A model generated the notes under the pieces. That model was not told the origin of the DNA. It saw only the letters and a program-made list of their open reading frames with translations, and made no database searches. 64,000 nucleotides of DNA from Brachybacterium timonense (GTDB lineage Bacteria; Actinomycetota; Actinomycetes; Actinomycetales; Dermabacteraceae), in assembly GCF_900258505.1 (NCBI RefSeq), contig NZ_LT984895.1, positions 158,654 to 222,653 on the forward strand, given 5' to 3'. Made by a program: the position numbers and the translations under genes. This document shows positions 37,505 to 46,088 of this stretch, one piece after another. How positions within the stretch are numbered: the stretch's first letter is position 1; each line of letters opens with the position of its first letter.

Positions 37505-40117
37505 TCACTCGACCCGGATCTCCGCGATACGGGCGCGGAACCGACCGCTCTCGCGGGAGTCCGGCGGCAACTCCGTGACGACGATCTCTAATCCGCTTGC
37601 CTCGACGGGAGCATCGGGCGCCAGTCGAACCTCGCCGTCACCTGCGAACTGGCCGGTGGCGATCGGTTCCCCCGGGTTGCCGTCAGCGTCCAGCGGACGA
37701 AGCTCCATCGCCCCGCCGGTGTTCCGCGCGGTCGTGACTGTGACAGCGGTCAGAGTGGACGGTTCGGCGAAGGTCACCCGCACGGAGACCGTCTCTTTGA
37801 GCCCGCCGAAGTTCGCGTTCTTGTAGTGCTTGGTGGACCAGAATGTGCCGGGGTCACCATCGGTTATCCGCGGAGCTTGGTCCGCGTTATCGGGTCCTTT
37901 CGAGGAACCGCTGTCGATGACCTCGACGTTCTCGATCGCCGGCGCTGGGGCCGACGGCTTCTCCTCTGGCTCGTCTTTCGCCGGTGGTTCCTCTTCGCCG
38001 CCATCCGAGGCTGCAGGAGGTGGCGTCTGCGAGGCGGGCGCTGTCGTGCCTAGGGGGTTCATGATCCGCTCGCGCAGCCCCGAGGTGATCGAGGACAGCG
38101 CGAACACCAGCGCGATGATCACCAGCAATGCGGCACCGAGAAGGATCCAGTGCGATTGGCGATCGCGGGCCTCCGGCTGCTGCGGCCCCATGGTGAAGGA
38201 ACTGTCGGAATCACCGGAGTCGGTGGCGATCGACACAACATCCCGTAGGAGCGCGCCGCGAGTCCAGGTTGCCTCACCGCTGCGGGGAACCGGTTCGGAG
38301 CGGCCCGGAACCACGATCGGGCCGCTGGGGCCGGTGACCGGCTCGTTGCGGCCGCGCACGATCACGGGACCAGAGCCCGCGTTCTCTTGACTGCCACTGG
38401 CCCCCGCAGACCCTTGGTGCGTCGATGCTTCGTTATCGGGTCGTTGCCCGTGGGACTCGGGTGCAGGTTCGCCGCCGGGGACTGCCTCATTGGACGGGGC
38501 AGCTGCAGCCGCGCTGGCGCCGGCCACCCCGGCACCAGCGACATCAGCAGCAGGAGATGCTCCACCGGTACCAGCGACGCCATCGTTGCCGGAGGCGGAC
38601 GCAGAGCCACCCGCTGAGTCAGCATCGGCCGCAGCTGGCGCGGGCGCGGTGGTGTGCGGCGGGGAGATGTCGAGGTGACCGGGGAACGCCGCGGTCGAAC
38701 GTTTCTGTGTCAGGTGCAGGTCGGAGACCAGTGCTTGGGCATCCTGACCGTTCTGCTCCTGCACAGCCGCGCGCTGTGACTCATCGTGGCTGGCGACCTG
38801 TGCAGGCGCACTCTCCTGCTCGCGAGCTGGATCCCGGTCATCGGCAGCGTCGACGGCGGTTCCGTCCTCAGCTGTCGGGCCACCTGTCGGGTCACTCGGA
38901 GTGACCGGCATCGCCGCCGTGGCCTCAAGGTCGTCGGCATCATGCATGCGTTCATGGGCGCCGGGTGCTGGTGCGGTATGGGCGCCGCCGTTCATGGCGG
39001 CCGCACTCCCCGCAACGCCCAACGCGGCCGCCGCAGCCATCGGAGTGGCCGTGTCCGGGGCCAGGGGCGCGGTGGCTTCCGGGTCGCTGGACGGAGTCGT
39101 CTTCGACCCCGGTTCTGCTTCTGACCCCGGCTCTGCGTCCGATCCGGCGCGTGGCTCCGTCTGTGGCGTAGGCGCCGACTCCGGCGTGCGTTCCGCATCG
39201 GATCGCGACTCCGGATCGCGGTTCGGCCGATGGTGGGTCGATGCCTCATACGGGTCGTATGCCTCGAGCGTGACAGGGATGGACTGCCAGGGCTCAAGTT
39301 CAGTGATGAGCTCGCGAGTGGTCTCGGGGATGTTGTCGGTGCGCTCATTGAGCACGAGGTCGCACAGTTCGTCGAGATCCTGCGGTACCGGTCGCGGCGC
39401 TACCGTGGATGCGGCGGGCACATCCCCGCTGGCGTCAGGGCGAGGAGGCTTGCCGGTGAGAGATCGGTACAGCAACGCGGCGAGCGCGGCTGTGTCCTGG
39501 AACGACGCGACAGAGCCGGAGCGGTCCAGATCCGGATGGGAGGCTGCCTCCACTCCGACTCCGAGCACGTGCACCGCACCGCTGGTGATATCGACGAACA
39601 CCCGGTTGGAGTCGAGGAACTGGTGGCGCACCCCCCGTCGTCGTGCAGCCTCCAGGCCCTGTGCCGCCTCCCCGATGATGGAGCGAGCTGTCTCCGGCCG
39701 CAGCGAACCGTCGGACAGCAATGCGGCCAGTGGCGGGGCCGGAGGCATCGGATACTCGACGACGGTCGTCGGCTCGTCACCGTGATCGGCGTGTTCAGTG
39801 GCGCCAGTGTCATCACTGAACACGGCCACGTCACGCACGGGCAGTAGTCGCGCGTCCTCCACGAGGTATGCGCGACGGGCGGCATCCGCCGTTTCCAGGG
39901 CGGCCGCACTGTGCACGATGAACAGCACCACCTTCTCACCTGTGGTCACCGAGCGCGCCCGATGCCAGGCGGCACCCTCCGCCACAGCGGACAGGGGGAT
40001 GCGGCCCTCCAGGGTCCATCGCTCCTGGATCGCCGCGTCATGCGGGGTCGTGTTCACCGAGTCTCCTCCGTTGACCGTCGCGTCACCGGGTTCCTGAGGA
40101 CGCGAGGATTCCACCAT
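37505..40117 (-). CDS. Transmembrane pseudokinase with an extracellular discoidin-like domain (MurJ-associated)
   Basis: An 870-aa protein directly after murJ. Residues 30-290 resemble a Ser/Thr kinase (PLAALLSDGSLRPETARSII, GLEAARRRGVRHQFLDSNRVF, then DTAALAALLYRSLTGKPPRP). The HRD and DFG catalytic motifs are missing, as in the pseudokinase part of mycobacterial MviN (Rv3910). A long disordered Pro/Ala/Glu-rich region (about 300-660) follows, then one membrane helix (HWILLGAALLVIIALVFALSSI). The C-terminal beta-sandwich starts ENVEVIDSGSSKGPDNADQA and contains DGDPGTFWST. In mycobacteria the phosphorylated pseudokinase recruits FhaA to control lipid II flipping; that role here is inference. 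Confidence 0.8.
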   Translation of the reverse strand: MVESSRPQEPGDATVNGGDSVNTTPHDAAIQERWTLEGRIPLSAVAEGAAWHRARSVTTGEKVVLFIVHSAAALETADAARRAYLVEDARLLPVRDVAVFSDDTGATEHADHGDEPTTVVEYPMPPAPPLAALLSDGSLRPETARSIIGEAAQGLEAARRRGVRHQFLDSNRVFVDITSGAVHVLGVGVEAASHPDLDRSGSVASFQDTAALAALLYRSLTGKPPRPDASGDVPAASTVAPRPVPQDLDELCDLVLNERTDNIPETTRELITELEPWQSIPVTLEAYDPYEASTHHRPNRDPESRSDAERTPESAPTPQTEPRAGSDAEPGSEAEPGSKTTPSSDPEATAPLAPDTATPMAAAAALGVAGSAAAMNGGAHTAPAPGAHERMHDADDLEATAAMPVTPSDPTGGPTAEDGTAVDAADDRDPAREQESAPAQVASHDESQRAAVQEQNGQDAQALVSDLHLTQKRSTAAFPGHLDISPPHTTAPAPAAADADSAGGSASASGNDGVAGTGGASPAADVAGAGVAGASAAAAAPSNEAVPGGEPAPESHGQRPDNEASTHQGSAGASGSQENAGSGPVIVRGRNEPVTGPSGPIVVPGRSEPVPRSGEATWTRGALLRDVVSIATDSGDSDSSFTMGPQQPEARDRQSHWILLGAALLVIIALVFALSSITSGLRERIMNPLGTTAPASQTPPPAASDGGEEEPPAKDEPEEKPSAPAPAIENVEVIDSGSSKGPDNADQAPRITDGDPGTFWSTKHYKNANFGGLKETVSVRVTFAEPSTLTAVTVTTARNTGGAMELRPLDADGNPGEPIATGQFAGDGEVRLAPDAPVEASGLEIVVTELPPDSRESGRFRARIAEIRVE

Positions 40118-40118
40118 G

Positions 40119-41879
40119 CTACGAGGCGCTCCGCAGAGTGTCGGAGCGCGCAGGGCGTGTGCGGCCCAGCCGACGGCGGATGGTACGCATCATGTCCTGG
40201 AGCTCGTCGACTCGTGCTAGCCAGCCGACAGCGATGAACACAACGGTCATGACAGTGGCCACCAGCACGCCCAATACCACTGCCACCATGCGGTGATGCC
40301 AGAAGGCATCCCCGATCAGTCGTACAAGCCCAGCGCCCACAGCCCAGCTCAGAATGCCCGCACCGATGAGTTTCATGAGGACGACGACAGTGGTGCGAGA
40401 GCTCGTACGGTTCGCCCCGAGCGATGTGGCGCGTCGATTCAGGATCCACAGCCCTGTCACCCAGGCCAGCAGGTTCCCCATCGAGGAGATTGTGGCGGCG
40501 GTGGCAGCAGCCCAGCGAGGATCAACCACCGCGAGGATGATCGGCATGGCCACCACACCCACAGCTGTGTTCGGAATCTGCAGGATGAATGGCGTGCGCG
40601 CATCCTCGTACGCGTAGAAAACCCTTTTGACCAGGTACAGCGCGGCGAATGGTAGGAGTCCCAGCATGTAGCCGACCAGGACCCAGCTGTTCGCCTCCGC
40701 GGCTGTGCGTCCGGTACCGCCGCCGATCACCCACATGATCGGGCCAGCCAGCGCGATGAACACTGCCGTGCACAGCACCATCGGGACGGCGAGCAGGCGA
40801 TTCGTCTGGGCGTATCCAGCCAGTGCCTTGCTGTGTTCGCCGTCGGCGGCATTGCGGGAGATCGACGGGAACACCGCAGTGACCAACGACACCGCGATGA
40901 TGCCCTGCGGCAGCATGAACGCGAGATAGGCCCACTCGATCGAAAGCAGGGCCGGATAGTGCGCCGCCTCCTGCGGTTGATCGCGCAGCTGTTCGGCCAT
41001 CTGTACAGCTCCACCCGTGGCCCATCGGGTGGCCCACACGCCCACCTGACCGAGCGCGAGAACGCCCAGGGTCCACAACCCCATCCGGCTGAGCTTGCCG
41101 AGTCCCAGACCGCGTAGACCCCAGGCAGGGCGCAGACGGAGACCAAGCATCCGCACGAAGATGAGCAGGAACAGCACCTGTGCCGCGGAGCCACCCACGT
41201 TGATGGCCGCCATCGCCATCACCATCACCGGTGTCCACTGCGAGGGGTCGCCCACCGTGCCCCACAGGCCCAGGAAGATCCCGGCACCCACGATCGCAAC
41301 CAGATTGTTCAGCACGGGCGCCCACTGGTACGGGCCGAAGGAGTTGTGGGCGTTCAGCAGCTGTCCGCACATCACGTAGAGCGCGGAGAAGAAGATCTGC
41401 GGCATCATCCACAGGCCCAGCTGCACGGCCAGCGCGAACGTCTCTGCTGGCAGCACCCCGCTGGTGAGAATGATCAGCAGCGGCACCGCCACCATGCACA
41501 GCGCGGTGATCGCGAGCGACGCCGTGGCCACGAGCGTCATCAGCTTCGAAATGTAGTCCCGGCCGCGATCTGGGCGCTTGATCGCCCGCACGATGGCTGG
41601 CACCAGGATCGCATTCAGTGTGCCGCCGCCCACAAGGATCCACACGGTGTTTGGCAGCGTGTTCGCGGCGCTGAACGCATTGGCAGCGCTCGACGCGGAG
41701 CCCGCCAGGATGGCGCCGAACAGGAACGTGCGGACGAACCCGAGCATCCGGGAGATGATCGATCCGGCCGCCATCAGGGCGCTGGCGCGCAGCAGCCCGG
41801 ACCTGCCCGCGGGTGCGGAACGAGGCAGGCCGGCACGGCGGTGCCGTGGAACGTGCTGCACGCGCAGCTGGGACGTCAC
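40119..41879 (-). CDS. murJ: Lipid II flippase MurJ
   Basis: A 586-aa MOP-superfamily flippase with about 14 membrane helices that moves lipid II across the membrane for peptidoglycan synthesis. The N-terminal signature is ASALMAAGSIISRMLGFVRTF, with NAFSAANTLPNTVWILVGGG after it and further conserved Arg/Asp loops. Unlike mycobacterial MviN, the pseudokinase is a separate gene, 1 nt downstream. The start overlaps the stop of the DUF6049 gene (ATGA). A basic tail ends TIRRRLGRTRPARSD. Confidence 0.93.
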   Translation of the reverse strand: MTSQLRVQHVPRHRRAGLPRSAPAGRSGLLRASALMAAGSIISRMLGFVRTFLFGAILAGSASSAANAFSAANTLPNTVWILVGGGTLNAILVPAIVRAIKRPDRGRDYISKLMTLVATASLAITALCMVAVPLLIILTSGVLPAETFALAVQLGLWMMPQIFFSALYVMCGQLLNAHNSFGPYQWAPVLNNLVAIVGAGIFLGLWGTVGDPSQWTPVMVMAMAAINVGGSAAQVLFLLIFVRMLGLRLRPAWGLRGLGLGKLSRMGLWTLGVLALGQVGVWATRWATGGAVQMAEQLRDQPQEAAHYPALLSIEWAYLAFMLPQGIIAVSLVTAVFPSISRNAADGEHSKALAGYAQTNRLLAVPMVLCTAVFIALAGPIMWVIGGGTGRTAAEANSWVLVGYMLGLLPFAALYLVKRVFYAYEDARTPFILQIPNTAVGVVAMPIILAVVDPRWAAATAATISSMGNLLAWVTGLWILNRRATSLGANRTSSRTTVVVLMKLIGAGILSWAVGAGLVRLIGDAFWHHRMVAVVLGVLVATVMTVVFIAVGWLARVDELQDMMRTIRRRLGRTRPARSDTLRSAS

Positions 41880-44257
41880 TCGGTCTCCTCGTCAGGACGG
41901 GCTCGCGCAGAGCGCGTAGCAGGGGCGGTGTCGGAGTGGTCGCCTGACGGCTCATCTCCGCTCGGGGGTGGCGCTGGAGGGGCCGACGGTGCCGCGGATC
42001 CCGCATCTGGGTACGAGGCGGGCAGAGATCTGCCGGTGCGGGCGAGCTCAACAGGGTCCTCGGGCGTGAGCACACCGGGGGCACGAGCGCGTGACCCGGT
42101 GCGCCGCGCCCGCAGCACGCCGACGATCACAAGCACCGTCATCAGTACCACGAGCACCATGGTGGTCCAGTTCTCCCACGCCGGGTTCACCGTCAAGGGG
42201 GCGGATACCGGGCCGTTGAGGTGACGACCGCTTGGTGTGGTGACCTCCACCTCGAGTGTGACCATCCCATTGGCGACAGCCTCGACGGGAACGGTCACCT
42301 CAGCCTGACCGCGTGCTGGGATCGTCACCTGCTTCGGCTCGGAGATACGCACGAGCGGCCTGTCAGTACGGAGCCGAGGACGCACCGTGATCGCGGTGTC
42401 CAGTCCGTTGTTGAGCGTGATCGGCACTCCGGAGGAGTCCGAGACCAGGTTGTAGCCCGATGCCGGTTCCACCGTGACCATCGAGAGCATCCGGTCCAGC
42501 TCCTGCTGCGCCTCACGCAGCATTGTGGCGGCCCGATCCGGATCGTCGGTGTACCGCTGCGAGAGAGCGGCCAGCGTGTGGACGCTCGGCGCATCCAGCT
42601 CCGCGTCGTCCTCCATTCCCTCCGCTAATGCTGTGGTGCGCGATTGGGCGGATGCGGCATCGCGGAGGAGAGAGTGCTGCGGGTGCGGCTGCGGAACGGG
42701 GCGACGGAGGCGCTCCGCCTCCCCGTCGGCCGACGGTTGGGTGGGCGTCACATCCTCGGCGGTGACCTCGCCCACGGCGTACAGGCCGCGGGACGTGTCA
42801 GAGGTGGTCTGCGCGAACGGACCGTCGGCGGCATCCAGGAGATCAGCTGTTCGGGCGGATCGGATCCAGGGCGCCTGGTCGAAGGCGTCCATGGTCGTCG
42901 ACATGGCATCCGCATTCAGGTTCGGGCCCAGGCTCGGTGCGATGAGGAGGTGCCGTGGTGCCTCGACGTCCTGTCCGGCGATGGTCGCGGTGTCGGCCAG
43001 CAGAAGCTGCCGGACCTGTTCAGGATCGGAATCCGTAGACAGCGCCGCGAACGCGGTCGACAAACCCGGGTCAGGTGCGAGCAGTGCGGTTGCGCCGCCG
43101 GGCCTGCTCAGCCGACCCACGGAACTGCGGGTCGCGAAGGTGTCGGTCGTGGAGCCTACGGATGCCGGCGGGAGGATGACAGCATCGGGTGCTGCGCCCT
43201 GAGCGGCCTGCACCGCCTGCGCCGACGCCGCGGGGCCGGGAATGCTCAGAGCGCTCGCGCGAGGTGTGATCCCGGATGCCTTCCACGCACGGTCGCCCGC
43301 ATCGGCGACGGCCGTGCGGAGCTCTGCGAACTGTGGATCCGCCAGAGCGACCGTATCTGCATCCAGGTACGGGCGCGCCAGGACAGTCCGGTCCCCGACG
43401 CCCCCGCGCAGCGCGTCCGCGAACTCCTGCATGGCGGGTGCCGGCGCGTAGTCCGGCACAGTGTCCGACGACGGTGAGGCACTGGGGGTGGGCGGTGGAT
43501 TCTCGTCGGAGTGTGTGCTGATCGCAGGCGGGTCCACAAGGGAGGGGTCCAGCCACCAGTCCAGGCGCGGATCCAGGGCAGCGGTGCGCAGGTTACCCAG
43601 GTAGCCGGATGCCGTAGACGCTGCCGCTTCCTGTCCATCAAGGCTGGTCACGCCCGGTTCCGGGTCAGCCACCGGCAGAAGCACGGATTGGCTGATCACC
43701 TGATCTGCACCCCGTGGACGCCACACCACGAAGGTGCGCAGAGCCTCGACCGGTCCATCCGCAGTGGTGAGGGTGAGCGAGAGGCGTCGGGCGCCCCAGT
43801 AGTACGGCTCAGTCGAATACCCGAGGGAACGCGCCGATGCGCGCACGCTCAGCCGCGCGCTCTTCCCGGGAGCGATGACACCCTGCGGCGCGCTCGTGGC
43901 GATCGGGGCTCCCTGCGTGTCCGGGTCGGTGTCACCCTGCCACGAGCGCAGGGCGTCACGCTCGGTGACACGAGAGGTGCGGGTGCGCAGCTCGAGAGCG
44001 GGCTCGCGCATCGGTGTCGACGAGGTGTTCGTCACCTCCACCACGGCTTCAAGCGTGCCATTCTCATCCAGCGAGGTCGGCGTGAGCGAGACGAGATCCA
44101 GACTCGAATCATCCGCAGCGGCAGGTGCGGCGGGCGAGACCAGGGCATCGGCCGCGGGCAGCGCAGGCGCTAGCGGTACGGGCGCCAGCAGCAGCACGGT
44201 GAGCAGAGCCGTCAGCGCCGCAACCGGTAGGCGCATGGGCGACGAGGGCGACGGCAT
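41876..44257 (-). CDS. DUF6049 secreted/membrane-anchored protein
   Basis: A 793-aa protein from the ATG at 44257 (MPSPSSPMRLPVAALTALL); ATG at 44236 is an alternative. A signal peptide (VAALTALLTVLLLAPVPLAP) precedes a large extracytoplasmic part: an Ig-like N-terminal domain (LDENGTLEAVVEVTNTSSTP), a deacetylase-like middle and a C-terminal beta domain (GQAEVTVPVEAVANGMVTLE). One membrane helix follows (TMVLVVLMTVLVIVGVL) and then a Pro-rich cytoplasmic tail. This family sits upstream of murJ throughout actinobacteria (Rv3909 position) and is presumed to act in envelope assembly; its biochemical role is unknown. Confidence 0.85.
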   Translation of the reverse strand: MPSPSSPMRLPVAALTALLTVLLLAPVPLAPALPAADALVSPAAPAAADDSSLDLVSLTPTSLDENGTLEAVVEVTNTSSTPMREPALELRTRTSRVTERDALRSWQGDTDPDTQGAPIATSAPQGVIAPGKSARLSVRASARSLGYSTEPYYWGARRLSLTLTTADGPVEALRTFVVWRPRGADQVISQSVLLPVADPEPGVTSLDGQEAAASTASGYLGNLRTAALDPRLDWWLDPSLVDPPAISTHSDENPPPTPSASPSSDTVPDYAPAPAMQEFADALRGGVGDRTVLARPYLDADTVALADPQFAELRTAVADAGDRAWKASGITPRASALSIPGPAASAQAVQAAQGAAPDAVILPPASVGSTTDTFATRSSVGRLSRPGGATALLAPDPGLSTAFAALSTDSDPEQVRQLLLADTATIAGQDVEAPRHLLIAPSLGPNLNADAMSTTMDAFDQAPWIRSARTADLLDAADGPFAQTTSDTSRGLYAVGEVTAEDVTPTQPSADGEAERLRRPVPQPHPQHSLLRDAASAQSRTTALAEGMEDDAELDAPSVHTLAALSQRYTDDPDRAATMLREAQQELDRMLSMVTVEPASGYNLVSDSSGVPITLNNGLDTAITVRPRLRTDRPLVRISEPKQVTIPARGQAEVTVPVEAVANGMVTLEVEVTTPSGRHLNGPVSAPLTVNPAWENWTTMVLVVLMTVLVIVGVLRARRTGSRARAPGVLTPEDPVELARTGRSLPASYPDAGSAAPSAPPAPPPSGDEPSGDHSDTAPATRSARARPDEETE

Positions 44258-44388
44258 GGTGCCACTGTATGTGGCGACTACCGTAGAGGGGCTGAGGACC
44301 CGGCGGGTGCGATGCGCCCGACACCGCCGCCGGTTCCCATTCACCATCCGACTCCGCGTTCGACGCGGACTAATCGACAGGACTACGC

Positions 44389-45867
44389 GTGACCGACTCC
44401 GCCGCTGACTCGCTGGCGCTCCCTCTGGCCGTAGCCCGTACGCGCGCGGCCTCCATGTTCGCTGCACTGCCCGAGGAGATCCACGAACTGGGCAGACGTT
44501 TCGAACAGGCCGGGCATGAGCTCGCCCTCGTCGGCGGCCCTGTGCGCGATGCCGTGCTGGGACGATCCAGCGCGGACCTGGACTTCACCACCTCCGCGCG
44601 CCCCGAGCAGACCGAACAGATCCTGCGTGGCTGGACGCACGACGGCGCGATCTGGGACATGGGCCGCGAGTTCGGCACCCTGGGCGGGGTGCGCAACGGC
44701 GTGAAGGTGGAGATCACCACCTACCGCACCGACTCCTACGACCCCGACAGTCGCCGCCCCCAAGTCGCTTTCGGCGACACGCTCGACGGTGACCTGTCCC
44801 GCCGCGACTTCACCGTCAACGCGATGGCGGTGCGACTGCCCTCACTGGAGCTCGTGGACCCCTTCGATGGGCTTGGCGATCTGTCGCGCCACCTCCTGCG
44901 CACCCCCGTGGCCCCTGAGCAGTCCTTCGACGATGACCCGCTGCGCATGATGCGGGCCGTCCGATTCGTCTCCCAGCTCGGATTCGACATCGAACCTGCG
45001 ACAGCCGCCGCCATTGGCGAGCTCGCCCCGCGGATCGCCATCGTGTCAGCGGAGCGAGTGCGGGAAGAGCTATCCCGGCTGCTCCTCGGCGCGCAGCCGC
45101 GTCGCGCTCTGGAACAGATGACCGACCTGGGCCTTGCCGAGCAGGTGCTGCCTGAACTGCCCGCCATGCGTCTGACCATCGATGAGCACCACCGGCACAA
45201 AGACGTGTACGAGCACTCCCTCACCGTGCTCGAGCAGGCCATCGACCTGGAGAGCCCGGCCGGATCCGGCGGCCCCTGTGAGCGGCCCGACCTGGTGCTT
45301 CGCCTGGCCGCGCTGATGCATGACGTGGGCAAGCCCGCCACCCGCCGCTACGAGGACGGTGGCGTGGTCACCTTCCGTTTCCACGAGACCGTGGGAGCGC
45401 GAATGACGGCGAAGCGTCTGAAAGCCCTGACCTTCGATAAGGACACCACCAAGAAGGTCGCGCGGCTGGTCGAACTGCATCTACGGTTCCACGGTTATGC
45501 CGACGACCCCTGGACCGACTCCGCCGTGCGCCGCTACGTCACCGACGCCGGTGATCTGCTGCAGCATCTGCACCGTCTTACCCGCGCCGACGTGACCACT
45601 GGCAACCGGCGTAAGGCCCGTCGGCTCGCGGAGGCCTACGACGAGCTCGAGGAGCGCATTGATGCGCTCGCCGCCCAGGAGGAGATTGACCGGATCCGAC
45701 CCGACCTGGACGGCAACCGGATCATGGAACTGCTGCAGATCCCGCCGGGCCGTGCCGTGGGCGAGGCCTACCGTTTCCTGCTGGACCTGCGCATGGAGCA
45801 CGGACCGCTTGGTGAGGAGCGGGCCGAGGCAGAGCTGCGTCGCTGGTGGCAGGAACGCGAGGGCTGA
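44389..45867 (+). CDS. cca: CCA tRNA nucleotidyltransferase
   Basis: A 492-aa enzyme that adds or repairs the 3' CCA of tRNAs. This is essential here because the three tRNA genes in the window do not encode CCA. GTG start at 44389. The nucleotidyltransferase motif LVGGPVRDAVLGRSSADLDF holds the metal-binding DxD. RRDFTVNAMAVRLP and DDPLRMMRAVRF are family segments. A C-terminal HD domain (LRLAALMHDVGKPATRRY) marks the actinobacterial type. It is divergent from the DUF6049 gene. Confidence 0.96.
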   Translation: MTDSAADSLALPLAVARTRAASMFAALPEEIHELGRRFEQAGHELALVGGPVRDAVLGRSSADLDFTTSARPEQTEQILRGWTHDGAIWDMGREFGTLGGVRNGVKVEITTYRTDSYDPDSRRPQVAFGDTLDGDLSRRDFTVNAMAVRLPSLELVDPFDGLGDLSRHLLRTPVAPEQSFDDDPLRMMRAVRFVSQLGFDIEPATAAAIGELAPRIAIVSAERVREELSRLLLGAQPRRALEQMTDLGLAEQVLPELPAMRLTIDEHHRHKDVYEHSLTVLEQAIDLESPAGSGGPCERPDLVLRLAALMHDVGKPATRRYEDGGVVTFRFHETVGARMTAKRLKALTFDKDTTKKVARLVELHLRFHGYADDPWTDSAVRRYVTDAGDLLQHLHRLTRADVTTGNRRKARRLAEAYDELEERIDALAAQEEIDRIRPDLDGNRIMELLQIPPGRAVGEAYRFLLDLRMEHGPLGEERAEAELRRWWQEREG

Positions 45868-46088
45868 CAAGCCGACGCACGGGCGCGCGTGCGGGGGCCA
45901 CAGCGGGCGAGATCACCGTGCAGGAGTCGTGAACACTGTGTGAGGGTCGCCGCCGCGTCTTCCGCGACGCCTGGAGCCATGCGCATACTGGTGAGCTGGG
46001 CATCGTAGGATCGCCCGTCGTCAACGGCCGGCAGCCCCCAGGATGGGAGCGACCGGCCCGACGTCTTCATCCGTCAGGAGCAGCAGCA

